Below the pieces are notes generated by a model. The model was not told the origin of the DNA and made no database searches. It saw only the letters and a program-made list of their open reading frames with translations. A stretch of 64,000 nt of DNA, from contig OENT01000016.1 in assembly GCA_900239685.1 (NCBI GenBank), forward strand, positions 1 to 64,000. Direction: 5' to 3'. The translations under genes and the position numbers were made by a program. This DNA comes from Rotaria macrura (lineage: Eukaryota; Rotifera; Eurotatoria; Philodinida; Philodinidae). The stretch's first letter is position 1; each line of letters starts with the position of its first letter. Shown here one piece after another: positions 1 to 13,380 of the stretch.

Positions 1-403
1 CATACCATATTCGTATCCAGCGGCCGCTAGACCCGTAGCTACGATGGTGTCTGCAGTTTGTTGAATGAGCTTTTCATTGATATTACATCCGAAATGATTC
101 CAACTATTCCATCCTAAAGAGAGATTCTTCTGATCATTCAATGCTTGAAAATACTTGGTTTGTCTTTTGCAGAAACGAATTGGTTAAACTACTAATCTGT
201 TTCCCGTTTGTGAAGAATGCATAGAAAATTCTAGCCCATGTTAGTAATCTGTGGTATGGAAATCTTTATCAATGAAATTCTTTTTTTAACTGTGTAGAAT
301 GCACTTCGGTCATACCCATTTGTGGTGTTCTGCCTAGACCATTATTAATTTCGTATGAATATCCAAGAAAAAGCACAGCAATTAAAAATAGGGAAGTCAA
401 CAT
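1..403 (-). CDS. Alpha-galactosidase / alpha-N-acetylgalactosaminidase (GH27), N-terminal part, runs off left edge
   Basis: Partial lysosomal or secreted glycoside hydrolase of family GH27, which removes terminal alpha-galactose or alpha-GalNAc. Exon 1 is 403-316: ATG, a hydrophobic signal peptide ([17 protein letters not shown]), then [12 protein letters not shown]. Exon 2 is 113-6, entered by a CTCTCTTTAG acceptor. Joining them (phase 1) gives [11 protein letters not shown] followed by [24 protein letters not shown], matching the conserved GH27 start ([11 protein letters not shown], then a helix ending [10 protein letters not shown] before the VNLDDCW strand). The second exon ends at a GT donor at positions 5-4, and the next exon would begin left of the window. 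The catalytic Asp residues lie outside the window, so substrate preference cannot be judged. The 202-bp intron is long compared with the others seen here. Confidence 0.88.
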
Positions 404-3400
404 CGTTCTACGTTCCGAATCAAACGACAATTGCTTTTAAAGTGTGTACGTGTCTTTAATATTTCGTTTAGCTGATATAGAAGTGCGCGCTAACATCTGT
501 GTCTACACAATTATCTTCAATAAGATATAAATATGCAGATGCACAATTATTGACACAGGTTTCTTCGATTTGGCCCTCAGAAACTATTACCTAACATGAA
601 TAGTTTGCTGCATTATGCTTTTTTTCATTAGTAGAACAAAGTTATAAATGTTTTTTGATGAACTAAATACTTAAATATATTACGCCTGTAGTTATTTTTA
701 AATCAGATCGACATACATGCTACTTTACCAAGATAATTAGAATACTTTGCATGTACTTTGTTCATTCATCTAAAGATTTGTCGACCAGACGAAAACAAAA
801 CATCGGGCAATCGCGCATAGAAGCATCATAGATGTACCATTAGAAAAAGAATGAGACGCATATTACCTTCAGTAAAGAGCAGTTTAACCTCAAAAATACA
901 TGGATGAATAAATCAATTTTTTTATCTATGCCATAACTAGAACTAATGATTTAATGCGTGGCAAAATGGAATATTACTATATTCAAACAATAGACGTTTC
1001 TTTGATTGATTACTATTGATAGAAATCCTGTCTCGAAAGAAAGTGTTAAATGTTAATATGAAAAAGTGTTGATTTAACTATTGTCTCTCCATGCCTTAGC
1101 TTGTTTGAAATGCAGTATAACACCGTTCCTAATAATAGGTTTTATATTCAAAACAATCACAAAGAACATGTAAAAATATGAAATCTAAAATGAAATTACT
1201 GTTAGCAATTAAAATAAAAGAATTTATTACCTACTATTGATGTAATCAATAGCTATTTCTTATAGAATCTTACGAGTCATTGATAATCTTTTTCGATTAA
1301 TTGAGATGAATGACTTCGCCAGAAGATAAATGACTTATGCGTGTGAAAAAACATTTCTATCTTAAACTCAGTTGTATATACGTGTAGATTTCAAATTAAA
1401 AAAATTACATATTTTAAGATGTTTATGTGAATTCTAAATTTCTTGCTATCTAATTTCTGCAAGATGTTTTAAAAGAACTTCACAGGTTTAATTAAGAAGT
1501 TAATATTTTATTAAAAATAGGTGATAAAAACATATTAAAACATCCATCATATGAATCCAAATGAATGATTCGGACATGAAAGAATAAAAATTGTCGTCGA
1601 CGAAACAGTAAACAGTTTTTGGGTTGAGTGCTATTAATGAACGCGCAGATGCTGAAGAAAATGATATACAATGCAAATAAAGCATATCTTTTCCTGTTTT
1701 TGAGCTTACACTTCTTCAACATGTAATTGAGATATTATTTTTTATTCCATTTGCTAAAAAATTCACTATACCTATCTTTTCTGCCTCACGAAAAGTATTT
1801 TCCTTGATTATCTGATTTAGACGTATATATACATCGATAGCTTTGAGTTTAGACATTTATACTTACTGATAATATGATAATATTCATAGTTTTATCATCT
1901 AATTCCATTATCTAACACAAGTTATAGAAGTATTTTTGTCTACTTGCTAATACATACTAATTCGTTCATGGCATCCTTGATCTTCCACTACAAATTATTT
2001 AAATCGTTTAGTTTTGAAGAAAATAAGAGCAGTACTAATAGAATTCGTCGACTTCAGATAAAGAAAAACTATGCATTCAACTACTGACTATGACGCAGCA
2101 CAGTGTAGTTAATTCTTAGTCTAGATTTTGAACTGAACCTTATGTGCTGGTTTCAAATACTTTCCATGGACCCTAACACCATTTCCATGTATTAGTAACG
2201 TATCACTCGCTTGTTGATTCTTTGCTGATCGCTGATTTATATTCATTTCTGTGGTTCTAATAAGGTGCTTTCTATCAACAGCTATAAACTCGAATCAGAT
2301 TACATGAAGGAAAATTTACGGCTGGGACATGAACTGCATTTATTTTGTTCATCACTAGTAAGTAACAGAACAATGAGTTTTGTAATACTAATGAGGAGAA
2401 ATAACTAGTTTTTCTAAATGTAGTAGAATCGCATGTTTTCAGTTTTTACATCAAACAAGCATCCAAACCATGGCCAATAATTACGAAAAAGTATAAACAA
2501 GTAAAAAGAAATATAAACAATAAGTTATAATGAGTGAAATTAAGCTATTTCTCCATATAATTATGACATCGCGGTTTAGAAAATACAAGTCCTTCTTCAA
2601 AACTGTATTTTAATTCTATTCTCCATTTTTCTTGTGTAATTTATTAGGTTAAATTTAGCAGCATCAATCTACGACGAAGTTAGAACTACTAATAAATGTT
2701 TCATTGTTTTTTAGAGCTCCAAAATTACGAATGAATATTGAAATATTGATGCGAAAAATCTTATAAGTCATTTAAACCATTATCAGGCGTATCACAACAG
2801 CGGGCGAGAGGCGGATAAACAGAATTCTGAAAATTTTTCGTTTTTCTCCAGCGGATTGCATACAAACTGTCTCGAAACTTGATGAACTCCTCCATCAATC
2901 CTGGCCGCTTTGTGATGGCCCTGACCATTATTGTGTCAGTCTATAATGAACAATAATAGAAGACAACCGTAGCTCGTGAACCATCTGGTAATGGCTTCAC
3001 TCATTCTTTGAATGTTGTGTCGTTTTGCATAGTAAATATTCACCATTATATCTACTTGGAACAGTTCGATCAGTTGAATTCAATATCTATATGTGATTGT
3101 TTTTTTCATGAAACTGTTCTCTTGACAGTGTACCTTTAATTCATGAACACAATTTTCGTTTTATTGTACATATACATTGTCGACGTATGATGCTATAAAG
3201 ATTTCTTCCCATTGGAATGCTTCATCTAACATGAATCAAATGAATGTGTTGTCAGGTTTAAGCGCAAGAGAAAAGCATAATTCATCATACAATTTAAATT
3301 GTTTTATAGTATAAAAGTATCATGATTTCATCTCGTAACATCGTCTGAGCAGACTAAAACATGTCAGCAAATCTATCAACGTTTTAAGAAAAAAAAATCT

Positions 3401-5339
3401 ACACAATTTTGGCGACCACTCGTCGGGATGAGCACAACTAAAATATTGAATGTTAACCACATATTGTATGAGCTATGAGTATACTTCAAGTACCAAATTA
3501 CGCAGGTCTTCTCTTCAGATATATTCTAATTATTTTCTGCATAACGTAAGAAAAGTCTTTTAAGAACAAAATAAACAATTGCGATAAATGAGTTCAAATG
3601 ATAGAAATATGGATGGGGTGCCAACGAAACTCAGAGCAAATAATCATATTCATGAAGGTATATTCAAAAAAAACCACATACATACATACAAAAAATATAT
3701 ATTATCCTTGCCGTGGATCAGTGATTCTCGTTAATTAAACTAGAATCTATCAATGATAGATATAACGCTTAATGTTGACTAGATTATACAACTCTATGAA
3801 ATCTTCTCTTTTAAAAAGAAAAATTAAAAAAGTCAGCAACACTTTTAAACCGATGTCTTTTTTGTGATAGATAGTAAGTTAAATGGTCTTCATTTTACTA
3901 CTGATTAATTAGGCATCTATTAATAAATTCGCTGTCTTGATAATGAGAAAATGACGTCACTTTTAAATGGCGACCAACAAGATAGTATAAAATGATAGAT
4001 TGATCCTTATTTTTTAGTTGTTTCATATTGTTTGTTATTTCTCATTAGACAACAATGTTTACAATTTAATGCGAATTAAATAACATTTAAAAATCTTTGA
4101 CCGATTTTAAGTTTATACGTTAGTGAATTTTCTAGTGAATTATGGAGTTTAATGATTTTTTATTCAAAAACGTTGATCGATGAGAATCTCAGGAAAAATC
4201 TTGCAGAGAGGTATTGTTGCTCTCGACAGATTATAGTTATAAACTTTGACGGAGATACGGCAATATGTGATCATATTCGACTTGTCTTAAAATAAAACAG
4301 TGCTTCGAAATGTTTGAAAATAACTTTTTGGCAACCAGACGAATGTTGTGAAAGAGTATAATAAATGTTTACTATACATATTTGCTAAAGTCTATTTTTC
4401 TTTATTTTTATAGCTAAAAATATAGGCATGATACAAGTTTTCAAAACGTATTCATCGTCGTTTATAGAGGTCATGGAAATTGAAAATATGGCCGATGTTT
4501 TAAAATCGGTAGTAAAACCTAAGTTTGAGAAACTCCATAAATTAAAGACACTCAATATTAAAACTAGGAGTGAACAAGTTATATCGAAATTTTTATGAGT
4601 GAGATTTCTTTAGAATAATGAAGAAAACGAATGGACAATATCTTTTACTTATTGCAAACGAATTCCATTACAAGATACGTTTCTTCAATTGACGTAAATA
4701 TATGAGTGTTCATCTGAAGTACAAATAGTTGAAACATGAGATTTTATTCTTTTCCACTGATTAGAATTACACAAACGAACGAAATCGAATACAAAAAAAG
4801 CATTCGAATCAAATTCATCCAAGAAAGCAAAAAACAAAGGATCTAAAATCGAGCACGTGTGCAAGGGAACTTCTTACTCAAGGCTAAAAATGGAGGATCT
4901 GGATCATTTTACTTTCATAGAATAAGTCCGAGAATTACATTTTTGACAGATACCATCTTCAAGAAAATAGACAAACTGATATTCTTGGCATCAGCACTAT
5001 GATTTCGTCTGTGTAAGAATACTTGAAAATTGCAGTGTCATCGAATTGCAGCTCCTTTTGATCTGAGCCTGGTGCAAAATAGCATTTGACCTCATCATCA
5101 TCATCATTAAGTTTATGATTACCGAAAAGTGCTCTAGACTACTAAAAGCTACTTAGTAGATACGCTGTCAATTAAAAATCATGAATTTAGACATTCTTAT
5201 CGTAAATTGCATGAATTAGTAGTAGTGATGCTTTTCGTCGACAGTGAGAACTGAAACATGTATAATTAAGTACAGAAAAAATGACAGATGAAGCCAAAAA
5301 CCAATATTTTCTTAATTCTCAAAAGAAGTGACATTTTAT
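404..5339. other. Intergenic, no gene seen
   Basis: AT-rich sequence upstream of the alpha-galactosidase gene. It should hold that gene's promoter near 404-600, but I see no specific motif. Open frames are short and without recognisable domains. No transposon ends, arrays or RNA genes were recognised. Confidence 0.5.
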
Positions 5340-6400
5340 ATGTTGCAAGAATTCCCGTCCGAGGCTGGATTTTCTTTAATAAGACAGAATTTCATCATAG
5401 ATGACGTCATCAATATCGATTATATTTGCATCGTTTCAAAAATCTTTATTCTATGTGTGACCTTGACTCTCTTCATGCTTGGTAGCGTCGGTTCTCTAAT
5501 TAATATAGTTCTTTTCTCTCAGAAAAACTGGTGATTGAATTCTTGTTGTACTTGTCAGTGATCATATATTAAATAGATATCGGGGATACGTAGATAGAGA
5601 TATAGATATGGAATAATTAACTTTTTCTACAGAACAATTGAAAACTATATGAATCGAAGTATACACAATTCCAATTTTTTTCCTTTAACTTATGCTCGAT
5701 TCTATTCTCGTGATCCATATTTGTCAATCAATACTTTTTGTCAGTTTCATGTCTGCGTCAATCAATAGAGAATCATGTTATATCGATCACCGTATTGCAT
5801 GCTCGACGAATATTAACATTCCTCGATATTTTACAGTTAACATGACCCACCGAATATCGATTTCGATCTTTATCATTTGAATAATAACATCTATTAATAT
5901 ATTCATCTCTGCCAACCTTGTAACACTGTGTAATATTTCATGCAGACTACTGAATCTATTTGTTACCATTTATTATGGTATTTACACAATTCTCATGGAT
6001 CGTACATGATCGGGTCTAATAATACTCATATCTAAATTGTATATTTGTTGGAGTGGTTGAATGAAAAATCAATGTAGAGCAGTTGTAATCGTGACTTAGT
6101 AAGAACGGCGAAAAACCATGCGTGATCAACAAATTTAAAAAATAACACTCGCAAAGTTTGCTCATCTTTATATTCTCTACTATCCTGCTCATTATAAAAT
6201 AATTAATATAGATCGTTGACTTGTGAAATATTGAAAAAATCCAACGATCATCGTACGATAAAGAGATTTCTGTATGTAATCACAGAACTATTCTTTTATA
6301 TCTTCACAGCCTCATGTTTTGATATGGAACATGTTGGTGTCACGCATATTTCTAAGAAGATTGATTCCAATATTAGACTGTTTTATTCATCGATTTGATA
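5340..6400 (+). pseudogene. Decayed class A GPCR (rotifer-type), approximate limits
   Basis: A 64-codon open frame from ATG 5340 to 5534 ends in a hydrophobic stretch with GSVGSLINIVLFSQ, which looks like transmembrane helix 1 of the short rhodopsin-type receptors common in rotifers. About 160 bp on, 5692-5880 encodes a hydrophobic run, then IDHRIACSTNINIPRYFTV and NMTHRISISIF. This looks like the end of TM3, with IDHRI standing where IDRY is expected, the second intracellular loop, and TM4. The frame is then broken by stops, and scattered hydrophobic pieces continue to about 6.4 kb. Several stops and shifts and the changed DRY motif argue for a pseudogene. Short introns could explain some breaks, but I found no splice model that restores one frame. 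Confidence 0.42.
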
Positions 6401-9400
6401 GAAGGCAAGTTCAGACAGTTACATAATTTCAGTTTCGACTACCAATAGATGTATTGCAACTTCAACAAAAACCAGTGTAAAACTTAAAATAGCATCTTAA
6501 AATTGCCCAAACGACGTCATCATTGATCAAGGACAGAAAAGAAAATAAGACATGAAAGGATATGAAAGAAAAACAAGTTTATTGTTGCGAGAACAGGATG
6601 TTTGCTGTTGTTTTAGTTTTTCTCTTTTCATCATTCAAATTGGAAAAGTTCTTTCCTGTCCATAGTGCGTACTGTTGACATCGAACGGAAATAAAATGCG
6701 TAAAAGCTGCTTATCAACGTCATTTAGAATGCAATTAATGAGAAAAAAAAAGATAAAACATACTTGAGTCATGACTCCTTTCTAATTGCATGAATTCTTC
6801 GTTGTAACTCATTAAATCAAAGAACGAAGAAAATTGGAAAAAAACACTATTATACAAACGATACAATAGAATTCAAAACAAGAGTCCGCAGGTTTAACAA
6901 AAAAAAGTAAGAGATGAGGATTTATTCAACAAGTAAAAAGCGAATATCACAAAAATAATGGATATGATTGTTGCCTCATCAATTTGCATCAGTCCAATCC
7001 ACCTAAACTCCATTACTTAAGTTATTCATACGAATCGTTCCCCAATTTTCTCACCCTGGTAAAGCCAAACAGTCGTTCTCTTTTATTTATTCTTATCTTC
7101 AAGCCATTTCGAAAAATGGCGTAAGGTACCTGTTCAACTAATACTATATTGCTATTATGAATGGTAACTATCGATAAATGTTCAACAAACGACATTATGC
7201 ATACCCGAAATTCTGCAACAGGATGAAAGATTCTAACAAAACTTTCAAATCGTTTGTGAAAACTTAATCAGAATCATGATTCCAGCAATCGAAATTAATC
7301 GAATTCGACAGAAATCAGATCAATTAGGATGTGAATTTATAGAGAGCTAAAGAAATCTTATAGGAAATCGAGCAATAGAGTGACAAACTAATTCCTAGTG
7401 TTGACAGCGCATTTGAAGTAGTGCTCAAACAAAATGATACGATTCGATCAGATCCAATAGGCAGTTCACTCACATGAACAGTAGATTTTTCGTTACACTA
7501 TTCTATGTCTGTTTAATGATCCCAAATATTGATTATGAAACTTCTGAATGAAAAATATGACGTCTTTTAGATATTCCTCTGGATCATCAATTAAATATTA
7601 GTGAAGGAGGTAGAGGGATATAGAGATATAGGAGTTCTTTGGATGTGGCCGGTTAACTACTCACTAACATAAAGAACACAGAAGAAAAGTCAACGCGTCA
7701 CATACATCGAAGTCAGATGTAGGTGCCGTAAAATGTAGGCATACGCAAGACAATAGCTGGAATATTCTGTATTTCGTATATTTTAACATCTCTATACCAT
7801 AGTATGTCCCATATCTTGTTATATATAGTATCCGCTTGATTTCATTCTGGCTCTCGCCCGTCTATGTATCTCACTCATACTAATTCCTGACGAATCATCA
7901 AGAATCTACGAAATGCAGAGTATTTACTTTAACTCTCATATATCACGCACAAAAGTTCAAATAGTTCTATACAGTTTAACTTCTAACTTCCAATAGAGTC
8001 AGTTTGGAATTTTATTTTTCTTTCATTGTTTTACATAAATTGTATTTCATATGACATCAACTGACTTTTGTAAAGGCTTCTCATGACATCAAACCTATTT
8101 TACAACTTTTTACACTTATGGAAGCTTTGTATGAATGTAAACGTTTTCAATAAAATCTTTAGACACATCGAGTCTTAAGATAAATTAAGTTTTTCTAATC
8201 ATGTTCGTTCCCGCCATAGATCTTACAAACCCACACCCATACTGTCATAACATCCACACCAGGTTTATTAGGATAATTGGTAACTAGATAGAAATGTCCT
8301 AAAGCAAACTTTTATCATAAAAATTATCTTTGAAATAAATAAATCTGTTTTGGCACGTTCGAAACAAGCACACTTGAGATCATTTTTACGACATAAAAGC
8401 ATCTAAAAAATGGATAAATCGTCTATCGACCTTAAAATATAAAAAAAGGGTTTCTATCGTTCGATAATCAATAGGCAATACATACACAAAGAGAGGTCAC
8501 TCGTCTTCATGCTTAATAGTTACAATGCCAATACGATTTGCAAAACGATCATATAGAATTATTGAAGTGATTCTCAGAGAACGAACGATATACCTTCGTT
8601 CTATACGTCATTAAAGCACACTTTCGATATGTAGGTTGATGCATATAATATACCTATCAAACGACAATTCAATTGAAGAACTCTCAATCATGTTACTCTA
8701 TTGCACTAATGCGAAAGTGCCAGTTCTTAAAAAACTAATGAAATATCAAGGGTTATTTGACAACGGACCATAACTTGGTTAACGATAAAAGGCACTAGGA
8801 TGATTTGAATTTACGATCATTGAGAGTTTTTCTCTATTGTCAATGTGATTAGCGAGGCAAACTACCAAATAGGAACATTCTAGAGCAACGAAAAGCTTCA
8901 AGCATACGTACTCTAGAACGTCTTTAGAATTTCGAAAGCATGGAAAACGATCAATTGAAAATCTAAATTTAAGATTCCCGAAATCTGATTGACGTTTTGT
9001 TGATTGATACAATATTCTATAAATTAGTAGACGCAAATTCACAAGACTTCATAGAACTGGTGAAATTCTTTCTTTTCTATTTTTACTCAAGAATCAAACA
9101 ATAAAATGGCAAAAAGTTCTGAAATCTCATGTCAGATATTTGTTTGGCCTTCAATTATCCGAATAAGATCATAACTGCTAGTACACACAACGAGAAGATT
9201 AACTGACAGGTCATCCTCATTATACTTCATACGTTACCTACTCCAAATTCTTATGTAGACATACAACTGGATCCATAGAAGTTTTGGGTTCTATTGCTCA
9301 AAAGTCAGTTACTTGTACTTTTTTTTATAGAATTCACTTGAATTATTTTTCAATCCTGATCAAATACTGGATGAAAATTATAAAAGAGCTCACCTAAATG

Positions 9401-12400
9401 TAACATGCACTAGTCATCCACAGCAAATAAACATATACACTGTACTATACCCAATAATTATCACTTGAGATATCTTTATTCTAAGTAACGATAGACAAAA
9501 GATTGTCTGCTCAAATACTCCGGCATTTCATTACAGCGAGTCTGATCCATTAAAAAACAACTGTTATATATTCGATCGTGCATTGTATTTAATGTGCACC
9601 GTTTAGATGATATACATTTAAGTTGACAAAAAAATCATCAGTATCAACAATCTACTTGTATCTGTTAAATACTTTGACTGATAGATTTTCCCTGTGATCG
9701 AATAACTACTGTTGCTTTACAGTAATCAATATGAAAAAGAAAACTGGGCAGCGTGGAATAGTACACCAGGTTTTATTCAGATGGTAAGCATCATTTTTAC
9801 AATGTACACCTTCCTATTTTTCATATAAATAGTTTTTCATTCGATATGATTTTCCATTGTAAGTTTCAACGAAATGCGATAATGTCTGAAATTGAAGTTT
9901 ACAATCTCACAAGCGTCAAAATAATAAATTGTCCGTAATGGTAATAAGCAAATTTGAGGTCATGATAGAGTTCAATACATAATAGGTATGTCTGTATTAT
10001 CCATCGAAGCAGAAAAAGAGGATTAATATTAAAAGGTTTTTTGGAAGAAATGAGTTTTCATTGTTTTCTTAATGACAAAACTATTACTATGCTTGAAAAT
10101 CCGATTTACATTTCCGTAAAAAAGTTGTTTGTAGATATAGGAATGGCATGATGTCAATGATTTTATATCGCAATGAAACTTTTAATTATGCTCTTTTTCC
10201 TTTCATGTTCTGATGATACAGATATATTGTAGTCGCCTTTTTCATGCTTTCAGACTTCCTTGTCAGATTAAATATTTCAATGGGAAATTTCATGCTATTT
10301 AGCTGTCAAGCATAATTAGAATTGATTAATATAATTATAGTATGTATTCGATGGCTTTATTATTGCATTCGTCTCTTGTTTTTATTAATTTTTTATTATG
10401 AGTTTTATTTGAAATATGTTTGTATTTGCATATGTGTCAGTGCATCACAATCATTACAAAAGCTTTAGGGAAATCAATCTCATGCAAAATTCATTATTCG
10501 ATTAGTTTGAAATACAAACGATTATTTCATTTTAGAATCACTGTAATAATCAACATCAATGAAAATTCAACAAATCGATTCTTTGTTGGGTTTGATTTCA
10601 TATTTTACTTTATACAACATTGGATTAATATGCATATCCATGAATTGTTCGAAGATTCAGCTCAATTAGAATGATTATTTAAAAGATTTAAATCATGACT
10701 AATAGATAGTTAACTTAGATTTGCAATCGTCCACCTGCTAATACTTTTTTTGACAAATGAGATAGATTTTTATTTACAAAAGAAAGGCAAAAAATAAATC
10801 AATCCTTTCTCATCAAATGCAACGATTCAACATTGTATGATAGATGTTGCCTGTGTCCTTGAGTTTTTTATATGGTGCAAAGACGTGTTTCTGTCATATT
10901 ATCAGCAAGTATTGGTGGTCAGCGCTTCAATTGATGATCAAATGAAGAAGTCTATTATTAAATTGGTGTCTTTTCTTGAAAAATGCACAGATTATGACTA
11001 TACATTTATGATAGGAAACGTTCTGAAACAACACGGAGAGCGAGGCGCAAAACATTCTCCCAATTTTCTTCGTATTAACGTTTCACATGCAATACATTAA
11101 AAAAAGAATTCATCGATCATATTGCTTTTAATATTTCTTAGATTTATTAGCAGTAAAGGTAAAAATTAAAATGTAGAAAACACTACATATAGTTAATAAC
11201 TATAATAAATCGTTATGTACTATGTTGCTATGAACCTAGGTAACTAAACATACGGTTTAATATTTTTATAGGATGGCAGTTAATATTAAATCATATCAAA
11301 CTAAAAGTAAATATTTCAATTTATTATCGAGTTCATGATTCACATACAAGATTTAAAAATGCTTGTAAACATAAATAATAATAAAATATTTAATAGTTAT
11401 TATTTGATTCGTACTTCAACGAAATAATAATTCCATGAAATAAAATTATACTTCGTGAACTAAGCAACGATTTATCTGTCTATATAGTATAGAGTTGTGC
11501 TTTGATTGATAAACATCGAGTACTGTGTTTATTTTAAACAAGTTGATCAATGAAAAATCGATACTGAGAGCATGATACGAGTGTCAATTAGACAATAATA
11601 TATCATATGTAGAGCGAAGAAAAGCGAACAAATCCTAATTAAATAATCAAGTTTATTCTCTATGATTGACATTTGACTTGAAACACATCTTTATCAAACA
11701 AGCTAATAAATATTTCTTTTACATAATGCAGACTATTCATTTCTTCCTCAGTATTGACTATAAAGATGATTCGTATCATATTGATTTTCCAAAAAATTTG
11801 CTTCCATATCGTGCGATAACTATCGAATTATAATAATTGTCTATTGACTATTAATGAAACGAATTTAACGTTGAGGATTATATCTGGATTGTGAACATTT
11901 CAGATGCATGCTTAATGCCAATGATGAACAATTATCAAGAGCTGCTACATTGCATGAAACTGCTAAAATTCGAATGATGAAAATGTGTCTTTCGTTATTG
12001 GGGTAACAAGTCGATCTTGATTGACATTAATTACTCGAGTATATGTAAGAATCGATAGAGTAGATCCAATATTTTGACGCATGTTGCTTTCGACAACAAA
12101 TTATGTTTTGCTCATTTCCTAAAGGGAAAAGAAACAGTTTTACATAATCAGTATTAGTGAATCCAATAGCAGCTCCGATTATTGAGCAAGTATTGAAGAG
12201 TTGACGTAGAAGATAACAAATCAGCATGCTATTGGTTACTATCTAAATAATGCGACGGTCGGATTTTATTCTATCTATATGCACTGCTTGCTCTATATAG
12301 AAAAACATTATAAAGGAATTTTGAGAGTGTTGATTCTTCGACAGACAGAGCTGTGAAGAAAATTTGATATTCAAGTTTGTTGATTTGTCAAGGGCCCATG

Positions 12401-12652
12401 TTATAAAAAAAAATATGTATGTCTTATAATAATAAGAAAGATTTTAGAAAAAATGATGCAATGTACTACATACAAGCTGAAAAATACGTCTCTTTAGTTG
12501 ATTTTAATGACTCTGCCAAAGATACATGTAACCTCTGATGTGGTCGGATTGGTCTTATAATTACGAAATTTCAAATAACCCACACATAGTCTGACATATA
12601 GAATAAGACTTCTTCATATCATTGAGTAAACGGTATTATAGATTGACACATG
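6401..12652. other. Intergenic, no convincing gene
   Basis: About 6.2 kb of AT-rich DNA. The longest ATG-led open frame is 10837-11100 (87 codons, plus strand); it has a hydrophobic start and a charged second half but no motif I recognise, no clear splice partners and no paralogue in the window, so I do not call it a gene. Other frames here are shorter or need non-ATG starts. No RNA gene or transposon end was seen. Confidence 0.45.
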
Positions 12653-12660
12653 CTTTTAAA

Positions 12661-13372
12661 GATGTAGTAGACAAATGTCGACAACAAAATATCGACAAGT
12701 AAAAATGTCGACAACAAAACGTCGACAAAAAAAAATGTCGACAGATAAAATGCCGACAGGTAAAATGCCGACGTGTAAAAAAATGTCGAAAATTCTATCA
12801 TGATATAGGAAACTCGCGTAGCATATGCTGTCATCTATTTTTTTCTGTTTGTGTATTTTCTTTATGCGCGTTGGTCTGGACATAACTAAATACGAATTTA
12901 AACAACAGTTAATTCATGGCAATTCTGGCAAGTTAAAAAAGGCGTCAAAGAAAACATGCACCTTGCAGGATAAACTTAAAGAACTTCGAAGGAGATATGA
13001 GGAACAAACGATTAAACTGAATGAATATCACAACGACTTATCAAAGCTTATTGGCACAAAATGAAAATTATACGAATGTGTTGGTACATGCCTTATGCCT
13101 TGAATCTATGACTCTAGCTCTTCGTTGTCACTCATACGCATTTTTATTTTATTTTTCATTGATATGTATTCGAATTTTACCTAATAAACCAAAAATTTAA
13201 TTTATTCATGCTCCACTTTTATTTTTTCATCATCAGCTTCTTTTCTTTGTATTTCATGATGTCAACGTTTTACATTGTCGATATCAAGTGTGTCGACATT
13301 ATTTTTCTGTCGACATTTTACTTTCGACATTTTTTTGTCGACTTTTTACCGTCGACGTTTGGCTACTTTCCC
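12661..13372 (+). mobile_element. Foldback DNA transposon A with GTCGAC-repeat ends (FLYWCH/MULE-like deletion derivative)
   Basis: A 712-bp element flanked by a perfect 8-bp target duplication CTTTTAAA (12653-12660 and 13373-13380). The terminal inverted repeats match in about 16 of 22 positions (left starts GATGTAGTAGACAAATGTCG, right complement starts GGGAAAGTAGCCAAACGTCG). Inside each end is an array of degenerate GTCGACA-T/A-rich units: about eight between 12671 and 12790, and about six in inverted orientation between 13264 and 13360. The middle carries an 80-codon open frame (12825-13064) resembling the tail of FLYWCH/MULE-type transposases. An AATAAA lies near 13183. Two related elements occur at 54.4 and 56.2 kb. 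Family assignment is inference; ends and duplication are read directly. Confidence 0.75.
12825..13064 (+). pseudogene. C-terminal remnant of a FLYWCH/MULE-like transposase
   Basis: A 79-codon open frame inside element A. The first 15 or so residues are hydrophobic and probably not original protein. From about residue 20 it is a charged, helix-forming sequence with a basic stretch (SGKLKKASKKT) followed by LKELRRRYEEQTIKLNEYHN and a short hydrophobic end. The same pattern, R-x-Y-[DE]-x5-EYL-D/N-x-L-S, occurs in the relic at 56389-56588 (QRYYDGVISAMEYLDGLSYT), which supports common origin. The catalytic DDE domain and the zinc finger are missing, so this cannot be an active transposase by itself. 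Confidence 0.5.
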
Positions 13373-13380
13373 CTTTTAAA

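Noticed and set aside
10837-11100. 87-codon ATG-led frame as a gene
   Set aside because: No motif, paralogue or splice context; frames of this length are expected by chance in 64 kb.
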